This document shows positions 24,182 to 31,810 of a DNA stretch of 33,111 nucleotides, one piece after another. A model generated the notes under the pieces. It saw nothing but the letters and a program-made list of their open reading frames with translations. It was not told the origin of the DNA and did not search any database. Origin of the DNA: Candidatus Omnitrophota bacterium (GTDB lineage Bacteria; Omnitrophota; Gorgyraeia; Zapsychrales; Fredricksoniimonadaceae); assembly GCA_015228785.1 (NCBI GenBank), contig JADGCU010000011.1:1-33111 (forward strand), in the 5' to 3' direction. A program made the position numbers and the translations under genes. Every line of letters starts with the position of its first letter. The stretch's first letter is position 1.

Positions 24182-24225
24182 GGCCAACAACTTATGTCAG
24201 CCCAAAGGCCTCCATAAGTTGGGCC
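24182..24225. promoter_or_regulatory. Large imperfect hairpin in the lhgO leader
   Basis: CAACTTATG/CATAAGTTG (9 bp) extended by outer GGCC/GGCC, with a two-base bulge and a 16-base loop. Inside, GCCCAA and TTGGGC offer an alternative, mutually exclusive pairing. The function is unknown. Confidence 0.45.
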
Positions 24226-24230
24226 TCATT

Positions 24231-24253
24231 AAAAAAACCGCCCAGAGAGCGGT
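24231..24253 (-). terminator. Intrinsic terminator of nadA-metX-metW
   Basis: On the minus strand ACCGC-TCTCTGG-GCGGT is followed by a run of seven Ts (the last stem base included), 26 bases after the metW stop. The stem is short (5 bp) but GC-rich, and the T-run is good. Confidence 0.75.
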
Positions 24254-24279
24254 CTAGAACAAAAACAATACACTACACC

Positions 24280-24864
24280 TTATCCACGACTAAGAACAAA
24301 TATCCCCGCATCCGCCAGAAGATTGGTACACAAAGACACTTCCTGCCCCTCAGCCAAATACCTGGCCTTCTCGATCTTTACCCCTTTTTCACAACAAAAA
24401 GAACGAAAATCCCTTAAGCTCAAAAATCGCAAATTCGGCGTGTTATACCACTTATAAGGAAGACTCTTGGTCACCGGAACCCTCCCATGAAAGAATAACT
24501 GAATACGCGCACGAATATGACAGAAGTTCGGGATCCCAACGATCACATACCGCCCCACACGAAGCGCCTCATCAATGATCTTCTCAATATTAATGATCTG
24601 CTGAAGACTTTCATTCAAGATCACATAATCAAACCGCTTATCCGCATAAACATCCAAATCCCGCCCAATATCGCCATGAGACACAGAAACGCCCTTTTCG
24701 ATCGCGCGCATCACTTCACCATCATCAATCTCGATCCCCGTGCCGCGACAACCCTTCTTTTCCCGAAGAAGTGTCAACAGCTCACCATCGCCGCAACCCA
24801 GGTCAAGGACCTTGGCACCAGGCTCAATAATATTGGCGATAATTTCGTAATCCAGGCGAATCAT
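24280..24864 (-). CDS. metW: MetW, methyltransferase-fold partner of MetX
   Basis: A 194-residue class I SAM-fold protein. Motif I is KVLDLGCGDGELLTLL, the MetW-type start is MIRLDYEIIANIIEPGA, and RFDYVILNESLQQI and GIPNFCHIRARIQLFFHGRVPVTKSLPYKWYNTPN are very typical of MetW. MetW is needed with MetX for homoserine O-acetylation in several bacteria, and metX-metW pairing is a widespread arrangement. Its ATG overlaps the metX stop by four bases (ATGA), so the two are coupled. A terminator follows. Confidence 0.93.
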   Translation of the reverse strand: MIRLDYEIIANIIEPGAKVLDLGCGDGELLTLLREKKGCRGTGIEIDDGEVMRAIEKGVSVSHGDIGRDLDVYADKRFDYVILNESLQQIINIEKIIDEALRVGRYVIVGIPNFCHIRARIQLFFHGRVPVTKSLPYKWYNTPNLRFLSLRDFRSFCCEKGVKIEKARYLAEGQEVSLCTNLLADAGIFVLSRG

Positions 24865-25982
24865 GCCCGCTCCACTCTTTCTTTCACAACTTTTGCCAAA
24901 TAATTCGATACGATCCTGGTCTGATCATCAAACTCCACAAGAAACGCATCATGACCATAGTCTGACTTAAGCTCCACATAAGACACATCAAGATCGTTCG
25001 CCTTTAGCGAACGAACTAAATGCTGCGACTGATGCGAAGGATACAGCCAATCTGAAGTGAAACTAATAACAAGAAAATCTGCAGTCACGCGCTGAAGAAC
25101 ATCCGTCAGCTTCTTCCCGCCCTCAGTCAGATCAAAATAATCCATAGCCTTAGTAAGATACAAATAACTATTAGCATCAAACCGATCCACAAAGCTCTGA
25201 CCACGATACTCCAGGTATTCCTGAACTTCAAAATCCGTGGCAAAAGAATAACCCAACTGTTCCTTATCCACGAGTTTGCGCCCGAATTTCTGTTCCATGG
25301 ACATCTCGCTCATATACGTGATATGCCCGATCATCCTGGCGATCGCAAGACCACTTTTGGGAATAGCCTTGCCATAATAATCCCCGCCTTTCCAATCTGG
25401 ATCCGCGATCACAGCCTGCCGACCAACCTCGTCAAAAGCAATCTGTTGCGCTGTATGTCGATGGCATGCCGCAATAACAATAGAGGAATGGGTCAAATCA
25501 GGATACATCACAGGCCAGGTCAACGACTGCATCCCCCCCATGGATCCGCCGGCAACACTTAAAAGCTTCTTGATGCCTAAGTGATCAACCAGTCGCTTCT
25601 CAAGAGAAACCATATCCTGAATCGTAATCACAGGAAAACTCAAGCCATATGGCTTTCCTGTTTTGGGATCAATAGAAGAAGGCCCCGTCGTTCCCTTACA
25701 ACTTCCCAAAACATTGGGGCAAATCACAAAATACTTATCCGTATCAAAGGCCTTTCCTGAGCCGATCATGTCATCCCACCAGCCAGGCTTCTTCGCATCC
25801 TTATGAAAAAAAGCGGCGTTCGCATCCCCAGTAAAGGCATGGCAAATAAGAATCGCATTAGACTTATCAGCATTAAGCGCGCCATACGTCTCATAAGCCA
25901 CCGTAATAGGAGAAAGCTTGGCCCCGCTTTTTAAGGTCAGCGTTTCCGAGAAATTAACATATTGCGTTTCAACAAAGGTCAT
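24861..25982 (-). CDS. metX: Homoserine O-acetyltransferase MetX
   Basis: A 373-residue alpha/beta hydrolase of the MetX family. It has an NAILICHAFTGDANA oxyanion region, the nucleophile Ser147 in AGGSMGGMQSL, catalytic Asp in SFTSDWLYP and His in DYGHDAFLVE. It transfers an acetyl (or succinyl) group to homoserine, the entry step to methionine. The two donors cannot be told apart safely by eye. The track ORF starts at 26135, but its first 51 residues lie inside nadA and are not MetX-like; ATG 25982, two bases from the end of nadA, is the natural start. It is coupled to nadA upstream and metW downstream. Confidence 0.92.
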   Translation of the reverse strand: MTFVETQYVNFSETLTLKSGAKLSPITVAYETYGALNADKSNAILICHAFTGDANAAFFHKDAKKPGWWDDMIGSGKAFDTDKYFVICPNVLGSCKGTTGPSSIDPKTGKPYGLSFPVITIQDMVSLEKRLVDHLGIKKLLSVAGGSMGGMQSLTWPVMYPDLTHSSIVIAACHRHTAQQIAFDEVGRQAVIADPDWKGGDYYGKAIPKSGLAIARMIGHITYMSEMSMEQKFGRKLVDKEQLGYSFATDFEVQEYLEYRGQSFVDRFDANSYLYLTKAMDYFDLTEGGKKLTDVLQRVTADFLVISFTSDWLYPSHQSQHLVRSLKANDLDVSYVELKSDYGHDAFLVEFDDQTRIVSNYLAKVVKERVERA

Positions 25983-25983
25983 A

Positions 25984-27045
25984 TTATTCACACGTTTTTT
26001 TAACACTAGTCGATCCCTGCCCCGCATACATGAACATGGCCTCAAGCGACTTCGCCGCCCGTTGACGAATAGCCTCAGGGATCGTGACAACCTGCCTTGG
26101 CTGAGGGTTTTTAAGCGCCCCCAGAATATCCTCAAGACTGTTTGACTTCATATATTTACACAAGGTACAGCTTCCAACAAGTTCCTTATCAGGGAATTCA
26201 GACTGAAGCCTGGAAGAAAGCCCGCACTCCGTCAGCATTAAAAACTGCTTGGCTGGACTTTTTCTCATATAATCCAGCATCTGCTCCGTCCCACCCACAA
26301 AATCAGAATTAGCAACCACTCCTTCATTACATTCCGGATGACTCACGATCTTGGCATCAGGATATTCAGATCGAACCTTAAAGATCTGTTCCCGCGTGTA
26401 TTCCTCATGAACATAGCAACTTCCCGACCAGAAATGAATCGTCTTATCAATCATGCGACGTTTCATTTCATTCACAAGATTCATCCCCATAAACTTATCC
26501 GGTAGAAAATAAATCTTGTCATTCGGGATCTTTTGAACGATCTGATAGACATTTGCGGAAGTAACACAAATATCACACTCAGCCTTCACCTCTACGCTCG
26601 TATTAACATAACAAATAAACGTATGGTCCGGATACTGAACCCGCAGGCGATTGACATCATCAGCTGTAATAGAATCCGCAAGCGTACAACCAGGATCACG
26701 GGCCGGGATAAGAACTTCTTTCTCAGGATTCAAAATCTTAGCCGTCTCTCCCATAAACCGAACAGCAACAAAAACGATGGTCTTAGCGTGCGTATTGATC
26801 GCATCCCTGCTTAACTTATAAGAATCACCCACAAAATCAGCAACGCCATAAACAATCTCAGGATTCGCGTAAGAATGGACCAAAATAACCGCATTCTTTT
26901 CTACTTTCAACCGCTGGATCTCATTCACAAGCAGTGTCAACTCCTCACACTTCTTCAGAGAATACTGACAGACATTCCCGCCAATGCGAATGTTGCGTAA
27001 TTTCTCATATAGTTCTTGAGCTGTGATCTCGTGAAAAGCGATCAT
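25984..27045 (-). CDS. nadA: Quinolinate synthase NadA
   Basis: About 353 residues. The three cluster cysteines of NadA are visible in ARDPGCTLAD, WSGSCYVHEEYT and GSCTLCKYM. Substrate-binding stretches include ILVHSYANPEIVYGVADFVGDSYKLS, FICYVNTSVEVKAECDICVTSAN and IVSHPECNEGV. The enzyme is an oxygen-sensitive [4Fe-4S] protein that makes quinolinate from iminoaspartate and dihydroxyacetone phosphate for NAD. No nadB or nadC is in the window. ATG 27045 is favoured because AAGAG precedes it at good spacing; ATG 27051 (two residues longer) lies too close to that site. It is the first gene of nadA-metX-metW. Confidence 0.93.
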   Translation of the reverse strand: MIAFHEITAQELYEKLRNIRIGGNVCQYSLKKCEELTLLVNEIQRLKVEKNAVILVHSYANPEIVYGVADFVGDSYKLSRDAINTHAKTIVFVAVRFMGETAKILNPEKEVLIPARDPGCTLADSITADDVNRLRVQYPDHTFICYVNTSVEVKAECDICVTSANVYQIVQKIPNDKIYFLPDKFMGMNLVNEMKRRMIDKTIHFWSGSCYVHEEYTREQIFKVRSEYPDAKIVSHPECNEGVVANSDFVGGTEQMLDYMRKSPAKQFLMLTECGLSSRLQSEFPDKELVGSCTLCKYMKSNSLEDILGALKNPQPRQVVTIPEAIRQRAAKSLEAMFMYAGQGSTSVKKTCE

Positions 27046-27077
27046 TTTCATCTCTTTAAAGGTTAATTATTTTGGAT

Positions 27078-27106
27078 ACTATATATCAATTCACATGTGA
27101 ATTCAA
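27078..27106 (-). promoter_or_regulatory. Sigma-70-type promoter of nadA-metX-metW
   Basis: On the minus strand TTGAAT, 17 bases and TATAGT. The predicted start is about 20-26 bases before nadA. The spacer and the end of the -35 box are filled by a perfect palindrome. Confidence 0.65.
27088..27103. promoter_or_regulatory. Perfect 16-bp palindrome in the nadA promoter (operator candidate)
   Basis: AATTCACATGTGAATT is perfectly self-complementary and lies between and partly over the promoter boxes, where a dimeric repressor would block RNA polymerase. I cannot assign it to NiaR, NrtR, MetJ or another known regulator. Confidence 0.6.
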
Positions 27107-27148
27107 GAAATGATAGGTGACAACAAAAGACCATGGAAACATGAAATC

Positions 27149-27430
27149 CTAATCTTTCCAGAAATACAAAAGAGCACAAAGCCCGAATCCCACAAGCCAG
27201 GTCGCCAAAACTCCTGGAACAAAATAAGGGTAAACCATAAGAAGAATCCCCAAAAACATCCTTTTCCAGGAAGCCTCTTTCTTTCCATTCAAAAATGCAT
27301 AAAACCCAATCACGCTAAAAACAAAGGATCCCAAAAGAGACCACAAGTTAAACCCCCCAGGCTGAAAATTACCGAGCAAGGTTTTGATCGTTTCCGGATC
27401 AACACTATTCAACTGTGTTAAATCGTTCAT
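27149..27430 (-). CDS. Small integral membrane protein of unknown function
   Basis: A 93-residue protein with a polar N-terminus and three hydrophobic stretches (about 28-48, 56-72 and 73-90). The pattern WSLLGSFVFSVIGFYAFLNGKKEASWKRMFLGILLMVYPYFVPG resembles a widespread family of tiny membrane proteins sometimes labelled 'amino acid transport protein' without experimental basis. It stands between miaB and nadA with no obvious functional link. The ribosome site is weak (AAAGA). A TATAAT element lies about 40 bases upstream. Confidence 0.7.
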   Translation of the reverse strand: MNDLTQLNSVDPETIKTLLGNFQPGGFNLWSLLGSFVFSVIGFYAFLNGKKEASWKRMFLGILLMVYPYFVPGVLATWLVGFGLCALLYFWKD

Positions 27431-27468
27431 AGAAATCTTTCTACCAACATTGCTAAAACTAATACGCC

Positions 27469-27474
27469 ATTATA
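27469..27474 (-). promoter_or_regulatory. Possible -10 box before the small membrane protein
   Basis: A perfect TATAAT on the minus strand in the 59-base gap after miaB. No convincing -35 box or TG extension is present, so it is a weak candidate. Confidence 0.3.
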
Positions 27475-27489
27475 TCCTTCCTACACTCA

Positions 27490-28797
27490 TCAAGATATAA
27501 TCTCACCTTTAAGTTGATGAGGCGTAGCCCGAATGATCCGGACGCTCATAAAATCCCCAATCTGAAAATTACCCGCCGGGAGAGCAACAACCTTATTAAC
27601 ATCATTCCGAGCATATGCCACACCACCTTTGGCTTTCTCAACATCCTCAATCAAGACTTCCTCAATCGTGCCAACACGCGCCTTATTCTTCTTTAAAGAA
27701 ATATCTGACTGCAACGTGTTGATCCGCATAATCCGCGAAGTCTTCTCATCCTCCGAAACATCATCTTTAAGCTCGCGTGCCGCCTGAGTATTAGGACGTG
27801 GAGAATATTTAAACATAAAAGCTGAATCAAACTCAACTGCCTTCATAACGCGCACCGTATCTTCAAACTCCCCAGCTATCTCCGTAGGAAATCCAACAAT
27901 AATATCCGTTGTAAGCGCTGCCGATGGACAAACCTTTCGGATCTTCTCAACAAGATTAAGATAACCTGTGGCAGTATAATGACGGTTCATAAGCCCCAGA
28001 ATCCTGTCATTACCTGACTGAAGCGGCAGATGAATATGTTTGCAGATCTTAGGGTTCTCTCCCACAACCCTAATCAAGCTCTCAGGAAAGTCCTTAGGAT
28101 GAGGAGACGTAAAACGAATGCGCCTGATCCCGTCAATCCTAGAAACAGCCTCCAGCAAAGCAGCAAAATCCTGCCCCTCATGGTGATAAGAATTAACATT
28201 CTGCCCCAAGAGAGTCACCTGCTGAAACCCTTCCCCAATAAGCCGCTTGACCTCATCCAAAACATTCTCAACAGAGCGGCTCCGCTCACGGCCACGGGTA
28301 AAAGGGACGATACAAAAAGAACAGAAATTGTTACACCCGCGCATAACCGCAACCCAGGCATTAACGCCACCCGTTCTGGTCGGATAAATATCCGAATACG
28401 TTTCGAATTCAGAAAGCGTCACATCATAACCCTGACCATGTTTCTCAAAAACATCTCGAAGAATCTCGGGCAAACGCTTGTAACTGTCAGGGCCAACAAC
28501 AAAATCAAGCCCAAGACTTTTATTGTCGATCAGCTCCTTGCGAAGTCCTGTCGCCATACAACCTAGAATCCCGATCACAACCGGCTTTCCCTTATGGCCA
28601 TGACGAATATCATGAATCAACCCGTAAACCTTACGGTGGGCATTTTCACGGACTGAACAGGTGTTCAACATAACCACATCAGCTAATTGCGCATCCTCTG
28701 TAAAAGAGTATCCCGCCTCAGACAGAATCGCCCGGACAAGCTCCGAATCATACTCGTTCATCTGGCAGCCGAAAGTTTGAAGAAAGATTTTATTCAT
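27490..28797 (-). CDS. miaB: MiaB, tRNA methylthiotransferase
   Basis: A 435-residue radical-SAM enzyme that adds a methylthio group to i6A37 in tRNA. The N-terminal UPF0004 domain supplies three cysteines (QTFGCQMNEYDSE, LNTCSVRENA, GILGCMA). The radical-SAM motif is RGCNNFCSFCIVPFTRGRE. The C-terminal TRAM domain runs VGTIEEVLIEDVEK to LKGEI. The QMN and CSVRENA signatures favour MiaB over MtaB or RimO. ATG 28797 is preceded by GGGG and gives the normal MiaB start; the track start adds nine residues. It needs two [4Fe-4S] clusters, linking it to the SUF operon in function. Confidence 0.95.
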   Translation of the reverse strand: MNKIFLQTFGCQMNEYDSELVRAILSEAGYSFTEDAQLADVVMLNTCSVRENAHRKVYGLIHDIRHGHKGKPVVIGILGCMATGLRKELIDNKSLGLDFVVGPDSYKRLPEILRDVFEKHGQGYDVTLSEFETYSDIYPTRTGGVNAWVAVMRGCNNFCSFCIVPFTRGRERSRSVENVLDEVKRLIGEGFQQVTLLGQNVNSYHHEGQDFAALLEAVSRIDGIRRIRFTSPHPKDFPESLIRVVGENPKICKHIHLPLQSGNDRILGLMNRHYTATGYLNLVEKIRKVCPSAALTTDIIVGFPTEIAGEFEDTVRVMKAVEFDSAFMFKYSPRPNTQAARELKDDVSEDEKTSRIMRINTLQSDISLKKNKARVGTIEEVLIEDVEKAKGGVAYARNDVNKVVALPAGNFQIGDFMSVRIIRATPHQLKGEIIS

Positions 28798-28882
28798 ATA
28801 CCCCACTGTTACACATAAACACAAAACAGTTTTATCAAATTACGCTACCTGAAACCAACCATCAGATATTTGGATCAGGCGC

Positions 28883-28903
28883 GGACAGAGGAAGAACCTG
28901 TCC
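28883..28903. terminator. Inverted repeat after the cupin gene
   Basis: GGACAG/CTGTCC, a perfect 6-bp stem with a 9-base loop, starting two bases after the cupin stop on the minus strand. No T-run follows, so its role as a terminator is uncertain. Confidence 0.35.
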
Positions 28904-28905
28904 AT

Positions 28906-29304
28906 TTATTCCGTAGTCTTACCGTCAAATTCTTCATCCTTCGCTTCAGCTTCTTTCTTAGTCGTGCGAACAATGCCGTCTTTGTGATGTGAGGGAGAAT
29001 ATAGCGTGTACAGCTTCAATTCATTTGAATCCGATGTGTTAATAATGTTATGTTCCGCGCCAGCAGGCACAATGACCGCCGTGCCGTCACTGACCTTGTA
29101 TTCATTGCCGTCAATAATGACTTTCCCTGCCCCCGACTCAAAACGAAAGAATTGGTCGTTTTCATCATGTGTTTCCATGCCAATGTCTTCTTTAGGGCGA
29201 AGACTCATCAACACCAATTGGGTGTGTTTTCCCGTGTATAGCACTTTACGGAACTTCCCATTCTCTAAAGTATCTTTTTCAATGTTCGCTTTAAACCCCT
29301 TCAT
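28906..29304 (-). CDS. Single-domain cupin protein
   Basis: A 132-residue protein with one cupin barrel. Motif 1 appears as GMETHDENDQFFRFESGAGKVIIDG and motif 2 as AVIVPAGAEHNIINTS, followed by ELKLYTLYSPSHHKDGIV. His and Glu/Gln positions could hold a metal, but the activity is unknown for this group. The track start at 29361 adds 19 residues overlapping the previous gene; ATG 29304 has AGGTG at good spacing and starts MKGFKANIEKDTLENGKFRKVLYTG, the usual family start. It is last in the run that begins with the epimerase. The charged tail (KKEAEAKDEEFDGKTTE) is probably disordered. Confidence 0.85.
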   Translation of the reverse strand: MKGFKANIEKDTLENGKFRKVLYTGKHTQLVLMSLRPKEDIGMETHDENDQFFRFESGAGKVIIDGNEYKVSDGTAVIVPAGAEHNIINTSDSNELKLYTLYSPSHHKDGIVRTTKKEAEAKDEEFDGKTTE

Positions 29305-29357
29305 AAATTCACCTCCGGTATTAACGATGCTTGACGTAAACTTCACGCTCTGCCGAC

Positions 29358-29780
29358 TCATTTAAAGATCATAACAAACGTCCCGGCCACGATCAAGCCG
29401 GCACCAAACCACTGATACATATTCAGCTGTTCACCAAGAAATACAACGGAAAGAAGGATCGCAATCGCAAGGCTCAACTTGTCAATAGGGGCAACGACTG
29501 ACGCGGGGCCGCTCTGCAACGCCCGATAATAGCAAAGCCATGACAGCCCTGTGGTAATCCCTGAAAGGACCAGGAACACTAGGCATCTCCTGTTAAGCAT
29601 CAAAGGATTCTTCCATTCATGTCGAATTCCAACCAGCAAGAACAGAAAAATAATAATAACAATAGTCCTGATCAACGTGGCCAGATTAGATGGAACATCT
29701 TTAACGCCAACCTTCGCCAACACCGCCGTCAACCCTGCGAAAAAAGCTGATCCAATAGCAAATATCTTCCAATCGAGCAT
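29358..29780 (-). CDS. Half-size EamA (DMT) transporter
   Basis: A 140-residue protein with one EamA repeat and about five hydrophobic segments: GSAFFAGLTAVLAKVGVKDVPSNLATLIRT, LVFLVLSGITTGLSWLCYYRALQSGPASVVAPIDKLSLAI, and VFLGEQLNMYQWFGAGLIVAGTFVMIF. Full DMT transporters carry two such repeats (about 300 residues). Single-repeat forms of this size are common and are thought to pair as dimers. The substrate is unknown. AGGAG precedes ATG 29780 by six bases. It lies between the aldo/keto reductase and cupin genes. Confidence 0.88.
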   Translation of the reverse strand: MLDWKIFAIGSAFFAGLTAVLAKVGVKDVPSNLATLIRTIVIIIFLFLLVGIRHEWKNPLMLNRRCLVFLVLSGITTGLSWLCYYRALQSGPASVVAPIDKLSLAIAILLSVVFLGEQLNMYQWFGAGLIVAGTFVMIFK

Positions 29781-29864
29781 TTCTCACTCCTTTTTCAAAA
29801 TCCACCATCGTTGCCCTGAGTGGCACCCCATGATCTCACGAGACCGGAAAGCGCGTCACCCTAT

Positions 29865-30860
29865 TTAATGCTGCCGAAACTGACAAGAAACCTGATCGAT
29901 CTCAGCCATCTCCCCTGAAGAAAGCTCAAGATAAAGCGCCTTGGCGTTATCCTCGATATGTGCCGGCTTTGATCCACCCACAACAGTTACTATCGCTCCC
30001 TTATGGAAATGGATCAACCAACTCAGCGCAACCTGGGAAATAGTAGCGTCGTGTTTTAACGCAATTCTCTTAAGCGTATCGATCAAAGGCCTCGTCTTTT
30101 CAATTCTGTCCTCATTGAAGCCGTACATCTTGCGTCGCATCAAACCCAGGCGCTTCATCCGGGAAGGATCCTCATGATAATTTCCCGTCAGCATCCCCTG
30201 ATCTAGCGGAGACCAGGCAATGATCGTGGCGCCGCACTCCATGGCTGTTTCCAGGATACCGTTGGTTTCGATGGACCGATCAAGAAGATTATATTTAACC
30301 TGATTCACTGCCAGCGGCAATCCCCTCCGCTTGAGAGCCTTGTAAGCTAGCCGCATCAGATGCGGACTAAAGTTACTTACTCCGACAGAACGCACTTTTC
30401 CAGACTCAACAAGCGCCGTCATCGCATCCATCTGAGCGCTCACAGATGAGAGCGACCATGGCTGATGAACCAGATAAAGATCGATCGAGTATCCGTCAAG
30501 GGCTCGCAACCGATCGTCAATGGTCCGGCGGATTGAATCAGCGCCCCTCAATGCCGGCCACCACTTCGTCACGATCGTAACATCGCCATTCTTGACCCCG
30601 CACAGCTTAAGTGATTCACTAAGCAACCTCTCCGATCGTCCATTGCCATAACATTCGGCCGTATCAAACCAATTGATGCCGCTGTCCAAAGCTTGTTTAA
30701 CGATCTGTTGAGCTGTCAGGTCTGGTAAATCCGGCCAATACCAACCGGATATGCCCCGATGTCCTCCGGCAAACTGCCAGGTGCCTAAACCAATCGGTGT
30801 GACTGTAATACCCGATTTACCCAAAGCATATCTTGCTGTTCGTGAATTATTCTTTGCCAT
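29865..30860 (-). CDS. Aldo/keto reductase
   Basis: A 331-residue (beta/alpha)8 NADPH-dependent reductase. The catalytic Asp and Tyr are in WFDTAECYGNGRSE, the Lys in VTKWWP and the His in YLVHQPW. The cofactor region includes VGVSNFSPH, LAVNQVKYNLLDR and a late VVGGSKPAHIEDNAKA. It most resembles the AKR groups that reduce aldehydes or sugar-derived carbonyls; the substrate cannot be read. It follows the DUF523-like gene by 16 bases, so it is in the same transcript. GGAT is a fair ribosome site. Confidence 0.9.
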   Translation of the reverse strand: MAKNNSRTARYALGKSGITVTPIGLGTWQFAGGHRGISGWYWPDLPDLTAQQIVKQALDSGINWFDTAECYGNGRSERLLSESLKLCGVKNGDVTIVTKWWPALRGADSIRRTIDDRLRALDGYSIDLYLVHQPWSLSSVSAQMDAMTALVESGKVRSVGVSNFSPHLMRLAYKALKRRGLPLAVNQVKYNLLDRSIETNGILETAMECGATIIAWSPLDQGMLTGNYHEDPSRMKRLGLMRRKMYGFNEDRIEKTRPLIDTLKRIALKHDATISQVALSWLIHFHKGAIVTVVGGSKPAHIEDNAKALYLELSSGEMAEIDQVSCQFRQH

Positions 30861-30876
30861 AATAGTTTATCCATCA

Positions 30877-31797
30877 TTATCGTCCGGGTTTATACAAGAT
30901 CGGTCGACCGGCAAACAAATAGCCCTGTTCTGCGGCTTTACGCTCCATCTTAATAAGTTCTGAAACAAAAGCCGCCTTGCCCAGCATTTCTGAGGGAGCC
31001 TGCGCTTCAACCACTTTCAACCCAAACGCCTTGCGATAATGCGCGTAATGCTTGGACATGACGGACTGAATACGCTTTAACGTTGATGGCCGACGTAGAA
31101 GATCCAGGGCTCGCCCTCGCCATAATTCTATATCAAAACCTTCAAGTTTTCCCGGAAGTGCGGCCAAGGCTCGGCCGATATCATCAGACAAAGAACGATC
31201 GATCTCCTGACAAATAAATTTAAGCGCGTGCCACGCCTCGTAAATATCTTTCTTTGAGGCGATCTCAAGCTTCTTAAGCCATACGAACGCATGAAGGCGA
31301 CGGGTGTGATCCCACCACTTCCAGGGACTTTCCAGATCAAGCACAGGAATCAAGAATATGCGCTCTTTTAAGAGCAGTGAACCGAGGACGCCCGGTGGCT
31401 TACCCAGTCTCTTGTCTTTTAAGGTGGTTCGATAAACTCCACAGGTAGGACTGCCTTCCATGAAAAGGAAGGCATCGACGCCTGCGCGATGAAGTGCATC
31501 CATCGAGGCCAGTGAGGCCATCTTGATCTCCTCGGATACATCCCTTCCCAGCCTGTTCTTCAATTTAGCGCTGCCTGCCCACAGATCATCCCCACTGCCG
31601 CCCGATAATTTAACCGGCGGACGGGGGACACCCAGTCCTGCCAGAACTTCAGGGCATACCGGCGACCAGGAATATTCATCTTTCTCGCGGCCAAGGCTTT
31701 CCACACGATCCCATCCGGCCCGGTTATACCGGAACTTGGCGCCAAAATTACAAGCGCTGATACCTAGCTTTATCTTTGCTGTCAGAACAAGATCCAT
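30877..31797 (-). CDS. DUF523/TudS-like protein with an unrecognised C-terminal domain
   Basis: A 306-residue protein. Residues 1-160 match the DUF523 family: KLGISACNFGAKFRYN, WSPVCPEVLAGLGVPRPPVKL and FLFMEGSPTCGVYRT, giving Cys16, Cys48 and Cys119. In the family member TudS (thiouracil desulfurase) three such cysteines hold a [4Fe-4S] cluster. Residues 160-306 are mainly helical and charged (HYAHYRKAFGLKVVEAQ, FVSELIKMERKAAEQGYLF). They do not look like DUF1722, the usual fusion partner. The track start at 32070 is wrong: its first 91 residues overlap the next gene in another frame. ATG 31797 has GGAG at good spacing. Function in vivo is unknown. Confidence 0.75.
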   Translation of the reverse strand: MDLVLTAKIKLGISACNFGAKFRYNRAGWDRVESLGREKDEYSWSPVCPEVLAGLGVPRPPVKLSGGSGDDLWAGSAKLKNRLGRDVSEEIKMASLASMDALHRAGVDAFLFMEGSPTCGVYRTTLKDKRLGKPPGVLGSLLLKERIFLIPVLDLESPWKWWDHTRRLHAFVWLKKLEIASKKDIYEAWHALKFICQEIDRSLSDDIGRALAALPGKLEGFDIELWRGRALDLLRRPSTLKRIQSVMSKHYAHYRKAFGLKVVEAQAPSEMLGKAAFVSELIKMERKAAEQGYLFAGRPILYKPGR

Positions 31798-31810
31798 GTG
31801 AACTCTCCGC

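Noticed and set aside
25983-26135. N-terminal 51-residue extension of MetX in the ORF track
   Set aside because: It overlaps the 3' end of nadA in another frame, is Arg-rich and unlike MetX; ATG 25982 gives a normal MetX.
28030-28566. Plus-strand ORF of 178 codons
   Set aside because: It is antisense to miaB, basic and low in structure, and has no recognisable domain; the minus-strand gene fully explains the region. The same applies to the other plus-strand track ORFs from 1105 onward (for example 16633-17073, 17186-17632, 20559-21017).
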